Of a stretch of DNA of 64,000 nucleotides, positions 55,689 through 64,000 are shown piece by piece (position 1 is the first letter of the stretch; every line of letters begins with the position of its first letter). Both the position numbers and the translations under genes were made by a program. The DNA is from Schizochytrium sp. TIO01 (taxonomy: Eukaryota > Sar > Bigyra > Thraustochytrida > Thraustochytriidae), in contig SMSO01000004.1 in assembly GCA_004764695.1 (NCBI GenBank), forward strand, positions 1,143,501-1,207,500, given 5' to 3'. Below the pieces are notes generated by a model. That model was not told where the DNA came from and did no database searches. It saw nothing but the letters and a program-made list of their open reading frames with translations.

Positions 55689-57296
55689 ATGAGCCTTCTG
55701 CCCATCTTGGGCTTTTTCTTGCTCGGTGTTTTTGTAGGCAAATCGTCGATCTTGCTGTCTACACTACCTAAAGAGACGGCGTCTGATCTCAGACCTGACC
55801 TCCGTATGCAACAGAGTAGCCAGCAATTGCAAAAGTGCATGCTTTTAAGCAAAAATCTCAGAGAGCTTACGCAGCGAAGTCGACGTGATGGAGCCGTTGT
55901 GCTCACTGGTGACGAAATTCTTGTCTTGAATAAACCAAGGTCATCATCAACTCAGAGACAGGAAATCAAAAGGGATACCGATCCTGGGGCGACCGACCAG
56001 ATGGCAAGTTTAACTAAAGAAAGCTCCACAGAGGGTGGACAAGCTGACACATACTATGATGAGGATGAAAGCACTGGCGAATCTCTCGAATGGCTTGCGC
56101 TCGAATCGTCTTCAAAACGAAGAGACGCTGACGAGAATGATGAGCTTCTGCGTGGTGACAAAGCTTTGGAAGATGAAATTGCAGCACTTCGTAAGAATGA
56201 CGAACCTAGCCAGTCGTTGCAAGAGCTTGCGTCACGGGCTGGTATTGACCTGACTGTACCTCACCATCGTAACCCCCAGACGTGGGCTGCAATTCCAGCG
56301 AAATATCGTTTGCAAGATGATGAGGAGGGTCGCTTTTTTTTGTACCAACCTTCAGGGGGCTGGGGTAACCAACGCTTAATTTTACGATGGGCGATTATTG
56401 CAGCCAATGCCATGAACCGTACATTAGTGTTACCTCCTGTAGCACCCCACGCTAATTTTTATGCAGGCTTCAATAAATTTAGCTCCAACGAAGTATTAAA
56501 CATGGGCCAGGTGCTAGATCTGGACACGCTTGCGTCCCGTGTCCAGGCCGGTATCCGAGTGCACGATGGTGATATGACGTCATACGAAACGAAGATTCTA
56601 CAAAATCGCACCTGGCGTGTCTATGAAAGGCCACAAGCTATTTCATTCATTCAAGAAAAGATGATTTTGCGTCGGTGGGCTAGTGAGACGGCTGACGTAG
56701 TTTATTGGCATAAAACAAGCATGTGGAAGTGCTGTGCAACTATGGATGTTAACTACTATGCGTTTATCCAGTACGGGATGGAATTTTCTAAGACCTTGCA
56801 AGGCGTCGCCTTACAATCGGTTACCTCCATGGTTCCAAGATACAACGCGATTCACTTCCGTCGAGGTGATAGTCAAATTATGGAACGCCGTAATGTTCAC
56901 AAGTATGTCAAGTACCATCGCTCATCGATGCGATATATGAACCGTAGTCTCCCTCTGTATATTGCGACTGACGAGCGTGATCGCGCCATGTTCCAGCCTC
57001 TTATTACTACATATGGGTTTTCCAAGCTTGTTTTTGCAGAAGACCTTGCCGAAGATATCATGGGTCCATTTATGGCTCAAGTCCCTGCAACTATGCGGGG
57101 TGACGTGTATGGCTTTATCGATCAGATTATTTGCGTATATGCTGAGCAATGGTCTGGTTCTGCGCTTTCTACATTTTCCTATGTGATTTCAGCCATGCGT
57201 AATAATCGATTACGCCGCGGCAAATACTTTGTTAAACTCCAGCAACTTGGAGGAGAATCAAAGTTTTTACCGCGTACCTCCACTATGTTCTCTTAG
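55689..57296 (+). CDS. GDP-fucose O-fucosyltransferase-like type II membrane protein
   Basis: 535 residues from ATG 55689. A hydrophobic stretch follows at once (SLLPILGFFLLGVFVG), a signal anchor or signal peptide. The frame extends 52 codons upstream without an ATG (RLGKIAFRRKGTRS and so on), so a longer cytosolic tail from a spliced exon is possible. After a disordered acidic region to ~190, the catalytic domain shows PSGGWGNQRLILRWAIIAAN (about 221-240), HFRRGD (about 389-394) and IDQIICVYAEQWSGSALSTF. These are the three landmark blocks of the protein O-fucosyltransferase superfamily, where the Asn binds GDP-fucose and the HxRRGD motif lies in the donor site. The acceptor cannot be told. 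Golgi or ER location is inferred. Confidence 0.82.
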   Translation: MSLLPILGFFLLGVFVGKSSILLSTLPKETASDLRPDLRMQQSSQQLQKCMLLSKNLRELTQRSRRDGAVVLTGDEILVLNKPRSSSTQRQEIKRDTDPGATDQMASLTKESSTEGGQADTYYDEDESTGESLEWLALESSSKRRDADENDELLRGDKALEDEIAALRKNDEPSQSLQELASRAGIDLTVPHHRNPQTWAAIPAKYRLQDDEEGRFFLYQPSGGWGNQRLILRWAIIAANAMNRTLVLPPVAPHANFYAGFNKFSSNEVLNMGQVLDLDTLASRVQAGIRVHDGDMTSYETKILQNRTWRVYERPQAISFIQEKMILRRWASETADVVYWHKTSMWKCCATMDVNYYAFIQYGMEFSKTLQGVALQSVTSMVPRYNAIHFRRGDSQIMERRNVHKYVKYHRSSMRYMNRSLPLYIATDERDRAMFQPLITTYGFSKLVFAEDLAEDIMGPFMAQVPATMRGDVYGFIDQIICVYAEQWSGSALSTFSYVISAMRNNRLRRGKYFVKLQQLGGESKFLPRTSTMFS

Positions 57297-58266
57297 GACT
57301 TTCTCAACGTGCATATGTTACTTATGAAAACCTTAATACACGATCTGCCTAGAGTTATTTCTTTGCGTTCTTGCGCCTGGTTTATAATTCAAGATATAAA
57401 CTTAGTTCTTGACCAATTTTTAAAGAAAAAACTGCATCTTCCCAATTTACAGATAAACAACGTAGCAAAGGTTAGATTTTAAATTTGAATATTTAAGAAA
57501 TGTAGGAAAGTGGCATTTCAAGCATGCATTGTGAAGCTACAATCAAATGCGAACTTGCCCCTTGAGTTATGGAAGAAAAGTTTAGCATCACCATGATCTC
57601 AGGCGTCCGCTATTGTTAATGATGCGAACCAATCAACAGAAATGACTTTGTGTAAACTAATGGTTTAGCGTTAGTTTGTCTTTGTAAATAGACAAAGGTC
57701 AAATGGCCAATATTGTCAAAATGATGAGCAAAAAATTAGAACTTATTTTAAGAGTAGTTCCTAAAGTGTCACGAAAAGATAAAGGTAGTATAATATGAAC
57801 CTTCTCTGCAGAAAGATTAGTTCTATGCTTTACTTGTATCAAGGATGTACTGTTGACCAAGCCTTATGGGGAGCATTGAAAACTAGTACAATACAAGCAG
57901 TTACCGGTGAAAGGAAGCTCATTCTAACATGCGGTTCCAGACAGGAGCCGATGTTGTAAACAATGAAAGCAAATATCATAAACCAACTGAACACGGACCC
58001 ATCCTACCCCCACCTGAATCATATCCGAAGCAACGACTGCATGTAAGTAAAAGAACCTGCACATAGGTTTAAACCATGATAAATCCTCATTAACTCTGTC
58101 ATGTATATAGACGTATAGTAGAAAGCTAGCACGGTCAAGGGATGATAGTTAGACGAGTGACTGAACTAAGGACAACGAGACGTACATGCTCTTTGTGTGT
58201 GTAGAGCAGGCAAGTATGAGGAGCACATGATCAGCATGGCATTTAGTAGTTGTGATCAATAAGATT
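57297..58266. other. Convergent 3' flanks, no gene seen
   Basis: AT-rich spacer between the fucosyltransferase-like and PAPS transporter genes. Only short broken frames. Confidence 0.55.
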
Positions 58267-59657
58267 TTACTTAAGCTCCTGAGTCTCCGGGAGCCTGGCA
58301 GCAGCAGCAGCGGCGGCGGCCTTGTCCTTTCGGTCCTTGTTCTGGCGGTAGATACGGTAACCGACGGCAGCGAAGACAATGACGGCACCCATAGCAGCCG
58401 GGCCGGTGATGCTGTGGCCATAGATGATGCAGGAGATGACAATGCTGGTGAGCTGACGGCAAGTCATGATGATGGTGAACACAAGCGGGCCAAAGGTCTT
58501 GATCGTGTAGAAAATGAACATCTGGCCAGTGGCGCCAGTTACACTGAAGATAAGAATATCCTGAGCCACAGCAGGGTCTTTCATGATGAACTGAAGCGAG
58601 GAGAAGAGCTCACCAGACTCAAGGAGACTGCAAAGAGTAAAGAAGCAGCTGAAAGCATTCACACCAAACATCATTTGGTAAGAGCTCATCTTGTACTCGC
58701 GGAAAAGGTGACCCTGCCATTCTGTGTATGGGAATTCCACAAGCATAAGTTTTTGTTAAAAGAAAATCAAAGCATAAATGCTGGGTCAGTAAAACGGTTA
58801 ACGAAAAATACGATAACACACATACAAAGCAGAACCACGTATGGAAGGTGCTTCCGAGCAAGGTTAAACTTACGGGAGGTGAACGAGTCAAAAGTAAGGT
58901 ATGAAGCAATGAGGATGATTCCAGAGAAACTAGTGGATCCTTGACGCTCAGAACCTTCGCTGTTGTTGAGGGTAAACACGGAGACACCAAAACCAATCAC
59001 AAGCGCGACAACGTAGTCATAGGTCGGGTAGGACTTGCGGGAGATCAGCTTTCCCATAAGCATGACCGGGATGAGCTTGCTGGACTTAGCAAGGACCTGG
59101 GTCGGGAAAGAAATGTACTTGAGTGCCTCGAGCTGACTCCAGCTACTAAGTACGTTAGAGAGTGAAGTAAAAGAGAACTTGTAAAAGGGCGCTGTAAAAG
59201 GGGGCTGCTTGGTGAAGCTAATAACCGTGCCGGCAGTGACAAGAGCAAGCACACGGTTAGAGAAGACCAGAAAGATGGAAGATTGAAAGCGACCCTGTTC
59301 GTAGTCACGAGTCATAATGCGCTCCTGAAGAACACCCCAGGCAAGGTAGGATCCAAGGAGGCCAGCGGTGCAGAAAATCAACAAAAAGGCACGCATGGCA
59401 AAAGTCGGCTCGGCTTTGGGTGCGGCAGCCTTGTCGGAGGCATTGGGGTCAGTGGAGACCTGCTCATACTGGGCAGACTCGTTGCCAAAGACCATGAAGC
59501 GCACAAAACGAGCATAGAGGCTGTGGTCAGAGTGTGCCACGGGGTTCTTACGGATCTGTAGAATCGCAACATAGCCAACTGCGAAGATGAAGAAGTAGAG
59601 GCCAAGGTTGGTCACAAGGCTATTAGCCCATTCGGGAAGAAAGTTCACGGCGTCCAT
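58267..59657 (-). CDS. SLC35B2: PAPS transporter SLC35B2/PAPST1-like, two exons
   Basis: Exon 1 is 59657-58874 and exon 2 is 58721-58267. The 152-nt intron has a GTAAGT donor at 58873 and a CAG acceptor at 58722, joining SYLTFDSFTS to WQGHLFREYKMSSYQMMFGV through a split Gln codon. The 412-residue product matches the Golgi antiporter that imports 3'-phosphoadenosine 5'-phosphosulfate for sulfotransferases. About ten hydrophobic spans, KMSSYQMMFGVN, GQMFIFYTIKTFGPLVFTIIM and YGH are typical. Start ATG 59657 (GAGATGG) is the first in a frame that is open further upstream with Gln-rich sequence but without an ATG. The presence of a PAPS importer implies sulfated glycans or proteins. Confidence 0.9.
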
Positions 59658-62600
59658 CTCGTCAGCACAGGTTGCACACTGCAGGTTCTGTTGCTGCTGA
59701 TGAAGTTGTTGTTGTGCGAGGCTAGTAAGGCCGTCTGTCTGCGCCAAGCAGGTTGAAGAAGCGTCTGGATTCGTCAGTTTGTCTATTATTGTTTTTGGCG
59801 AGACGTCAAGGATTCCTCCCAGAACGTCTCTCCACGATCTTCACGGTGTTCAAGTAATCCCAAATCTGCGTCAAATGAAACTCTCACTGTAAATTACTCC
59901 AGTCTGGCTCGTCCAGTTCAACTCCCAACTCGCTGCAACCAGTGTTACTGATATTGAATCTGCCAACCTTGTCAATGGCCTCAATCTCTTGAACTCTGCT
60001 TTGTTTTAGAAAATATAAGCATACGCGTTGACGAAGGACAGTATCCTCAACGAAGTCGATATTTTCAACTTCACAACTTTTGTTGGCGTCTCAAGCTACG
60101 GACGCCTGCAAAGTATCTTAGGGTCGTCAGATTTGCCAATACTGTTAGCACTGTCAACGTTGTTGATGTCTTAAAGACTTCTTCGCTTTTGATGCTTTTC
60201 TGGCCGGGTTGGTGTTGCGTCTACCCTGTCACTTGCCTTTGCTCTTTGCAGAAGCTATGCCCGCTCAAGCAAAGATCAGGAAAGCTACAGCAAGGGCGAA
60301 GCCGGATTTGATGTGACTCAAGGAGGGATGTCTACTTTTGTTGGCGGTAGAGCACAGATGAAGCTGCAGAAGGAGTTAGCGTAGGAGCTGAGGAGGGTCG
60401 TTGGCCTCACTTAGATGTCGATCTGCGAGTGGTGTGGAGGGCGTGGGAACTCACAGACCGACCTAGAGTGGGCGAGGGAACAAGGAACGGCTCAGACTCA
60501 ACTGGGTAGAGTACAACTTACGATCGACCGATGAGACCGCGATCAGAGACTGCGCCGTCGTCGATTCTGTCGCCAACTGTAAAAGGAGGCGACCAAACAA
60601 AAACAAAGAAAACTGAAGAGAATGTCTATTCTTTTTTCTTTTTTCTTCTTTTCAATAAAACTATATCAAGAAAAACAAAATAAGTATTAGTTGTACCTAA
60701 TAGTACAGTTAGCAGCGAATCTGACAAATGATTCGACCAACCTGAATGAACGAGTCCTCGAGATATGATATGGTTGTGATCATCGACCTTTACCCCAGTT
60801 TTGTCATCGACTGAAAAGAATGGGCTGCACGAGGGAGGATACGATATGAGGCTCGGTTGAGCGTGCGTTTAGGCAATTTCAAAGTTTGTAGGCTTACTCT
60901 GGTGCGTTTCGTTTGAATTGTTTTCATTCGGTTGTTTATTTCCAAGATACGTACAGAGTATCTACTTATTTTTATTTTTAAAGACTTGTTTGCTGGAAAC
61001 TTTTAGAAATAGGCCTGAAGAACTGTATTCTAGAGGTACTATAGCTGACAATAGTTTGCATTCTATTTGTTGGCCATAAACGATAGTGCTGGAACACAGG
61101 CAGTCTTTAAGAGTTAAATCATGACTTCCTTGTAAAGGCTAACACTTGAGGCGACTTATTTGGTATACCTACGAAGATAGGTAGCACGAATTATATATTG
61201 CAAACTAACAAATTAACAAATAGTTCAATAACTTAGAATAATAATGTTGATTGACATTTTAAAACTTGTTTTTGTCTATCAAAAGTTAAATAAACTTTTT
61301 AACTCGATCTGCTTCATCTGCTTCTTCCTTCTTTGTCAGTTATTATAACAGCAATCAGTGGAAAAGCCTCGCGATTTCCAGCTTATTTACATACATGCAA
61401 GCACGTTTGGCCTCTTTTGAGACATATCTTATACAAATTTTTGGTAAAGGGTACCGGCTTCAAAGATGCTATTCCGCTATCAATTATTTGCAATTATACC
61501 AAAATTCGAAGATAATAAAGAGCCACTGGACCCACTCTTAAAGTTTTTCATATAAAGTAAATACAAGTTCTCTCCCTTTTAATTGAGTCCACTTTTCTTT
61601 TCCTGTTGTTATCTTATTTTACTTTTATACATGTTTAGATTTCAGTTTTCTGTCTGTTTCTTTGCTTTTTTTAATTAAAGGATTAGTACGACTTATATGT
61701 GAGGCCTCAAAAGGCTGTGGTTATTATTATTTTTTCCTTCTAAACAAGAGTGGAAATAAATAAATAAATAAACAAATAAAAGGAAACCAATTCCTCGACA
61801 GACAGCAAGTTCACTAGTGAAAGACACGCAGCAGGCTATCGAAAACTTAAGCCCAAAACCTTGGCAAGCGAAACAAACCTAGAAGTCCAGTTCTTGCTCT
61901 CCATACCAAAGATCTAGCACTCATGTCTGCTGAGTCTGTACCTATTAGTGCCTAGTACTGCATGATGACCGTGATTTGATGTGCCAGCACTCGAGCTCTT
62001 TTTTGAAATTAAAATTAAATTTTAATTAATTAATTAATTTATTGTTGTGATAATCATTCAAGTCATTCTATGTAACAAATGAATGAAATACACTGGCCTG
62101 TATATGGATTAAAAGAAATGCTTATGCGCCATCGGCTCCTCCTCGGAGAAACGCTGCTTTAGACTTGTTAGTTTTGTATTTTCCCTCCTCATGAGTTTAC
62201 CCGAGGAAGACCTGGGCGAAATGTCCCTCGAACAAAGTCATAGACCCAGAAGCCCAGGTTCTTGCTGTTTGCTTTTGGACCAAGGATTAAACGCAAAGAA
62301 CGCCCCCTGGAATGTAAACCTTTGCCGAAACCTTTGCCAAGTCGGGTTGGCTTCACGTCGTACGAAATTCGAAATAGAGCCCAAACCTAGAGCTTACTCA
62401 TTTTGTAAAGTTCCTCGGCGTTTCGTTGGTTGATTGATTAGGGTGCAATCTTCGTGGCAATCAGCGCAATCTGCGCGAATGACACTCAAATCACACTCAT
62501 AATAATCGTCAAAGTACCAAGTGATTTTTTGCTTTCCCAAGATAGGAATACGAGCTTACTTAGGCAGCTCTGGAGCCGGGCTCCTTTTGCGGCTCGACTT

Positions 62601-64000
62601 GAAGCACGTCATAATATCTTGACCTAACACCTGCGCGTACAGAGAAGCTTTCCTAGTTGGTGCTTCCTGCTCTCTGTCCACGGGTATCTTATGTCTTGTG
62701 ATTCTGTCAAGAAGTTCGTGAACCCATACTCTGCTAGGTGTGCACTGTACCTCACGTTATGCTAACTCAATCAAGTTGTGCTGCAAAATATAGTTCAACG
62801 ACGGTGAAAATGTTATTCTTAAAAGCTCGAACGACTGGTACGTATTTATCTACCTGGTCGTGTCACAGGCACACTTCCTATAGCCTATCTCTGGCTCAAG
62901 GCAAACCAGAACATGTGAGAGATGACAAAACTGGAATTGAATTATTCCCAGCCAGGATGAGCTGCACAGGAGTCCACATGCAGATTTACATTATGTAGAA
63001 TTCAGGTTTGTAAGCGTTTACTGAGGTTTACCTTCGAACCATACTGTTCATAACTAGTGCCCTGCGACTCGACAATGATCCAAAACCCACACGACTAAAA
63101 TAGAGTTTCATTGACTAGGTAGGCAGCTATAACTTTTGTGCGAGAGTGATTTTGATGGAATGCAAGTTCTTTGCTTTAGGCAGTACGTAGACTTGCTGCT
63201 TAACACATTTTTTCACGGTAAATTCCTATTTTAAAGAGCATAAACGTGAATAGAAGCGAACATCTTAACGCCATCTGCCGATGCGCAAGTTCTTACCAAT
63301 TCATCCAAAACTTGATATTCCACAATTTCTATCAAAGTGCATTCTTATGATACTTCTCTAATGCTGCAAAATTAATTTCCCCTAAGCCATTGAGTTAATT
63401 ACCAAATCCCGTCATTTTTCCTTCACGGCGATAACAGAGCTCCAACAAATCCAGAACCCAAAACAATCTGTATAACGCTTTTGATTTCCAAGTTCAAGAG
63501 TTGCCAAGGTTCCCTAGGTACACTTTTTCTTGAGCGTATGTATGCATCTCTCGCAGCTATTTCCAAGATCATTCGCAGACATTCATAACCCAAACCTATT
63601 CGAAGCCGTCCGTCTCCATTATCAGCTACGAAGACCAAGGTTGCTAGAAACTACCTACTACAACTAGAAAAACGAAGTCAGCTCATTTTTGTTCTTACCC
63701 CTACGTAGGTACCTATTATTTCGTTGGTCATTCATTAGAAACAGCTCCTCCAGAGGTTCAACAGTATTAGGTAATGAGCAGTCTAAGTACAAGCTTGCAA
63801 ATTAAATGAAGGGCTCAATAAATTGGGAAAGCAGACCAAGGGGATGGTTGCTGTGAGGGATCTTCGCAATACTAGTCCTGTGTAACGTACAACGCTACGG
63901 GTAATTTGAGGCGAAGAAGGAGTGAATCAGCTTCCTCAGTCTAGGAAACGAATAATTCAACCTAGGAAACAAATCATCCCAAAGGGGGCTTTCTTTCATA
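59658..64000. other. 4.3-kb region without a recognised gene
   Basis: The first ~900 bp, GC-richer, probably hold the PAPS transporter leader and promoter. After 60600 the DNA is mostly AT-rich, with AAAT and TTAA low-complexity patches (61755-61785, 62010-62042). GTAGGTA-type patches lie near 61165-61190, 63117 and 63701. An 80-codon ATG frame at 62191-62433 shows no recognisable domain. Confidence 0.5.

Noticed and set aside
62191-62433. 80-codon ATG frame
   Set aside because: No domain, no neighbouring exon evidence and ordinary spacer composition; kept only as a note.

Overview
The window is nuclear DNA from a eukaryote with compact, mostly single-exon genes. It holds no bacterial operons, CRISPR arrays or phage, and I recognise no RNA gene. 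The gene set suggests a stramenopile of the thraustochytrid/labyrinthulid kind. CFAP52 implies a motile cilium. A membrane protein carries the PTxxPT-type extracellular spacer common in stramenopiles, and a small secreted protein has CxGGxC repeats. PabA and PabB are fused into one aminodeoxychorismate synthase. The lineage call is an inference from gene content, not a database match.

Layout. 0-10.4 kb: the 3' end of a giant DUF3638/DUF3645-type gene, MPDU1, CFAP52 (reverse strand) and a PT-rich single-pass membrane protein. 10.4-14.8 kb: a gene-poor stretch with simple repeats and two fragments resembling decayed ankyrin repeats. 14.8-28.7 kb: an SCP-type phosphatase, a Cys-rich secreted protein, a nardilysin-like M16 protease split by two tiny introns (or frameshifts), a protein with an Asp/Glu-rich microsatellite-coded segment broken by one in-frame TGA, an unknown coiled-coil protein, and aminodeoxychorismate synthase with a 63-nt first exon. 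28.7-36.7 kb: mostly empty except for a YbeY-type endoribonuclease. 36.8-46.4 kb: gene-dense, with an LRR protein, a CxGGxC secreted protein, B3GNTL1 and PHAX in divergent orientation, and a LicD/fukutin-like type II membrane protein whose acidic catalytic motif is missing. 46.4-53.3 kb: a gene desert with long microsatellites. 53.3-59.7 kb: proteasome alpha-3 (three exons), an O-fucosyltransferase-like protein and a PAPS transporter (two exons). 59.7-64 kb: no gene recognised.

How the genes relate. They are unrelated housekeeping and surface genes on both strands, each presumably transcribed alone. Several bear on glycan making (MPDU1, B3GNTL1, the LicD-like protein, the O-fucosyltransferase-like protein, the PAPS transporter), but nothing shows co-regulation. 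Well-supported introns (152-300 nt) are canonical GT-AG and were deduced by joining conserved protein segments. Many nominal start codons of long frames are TTG, CTG or GTG, so I moved starts to the first credible ATG or to an upstream exon.
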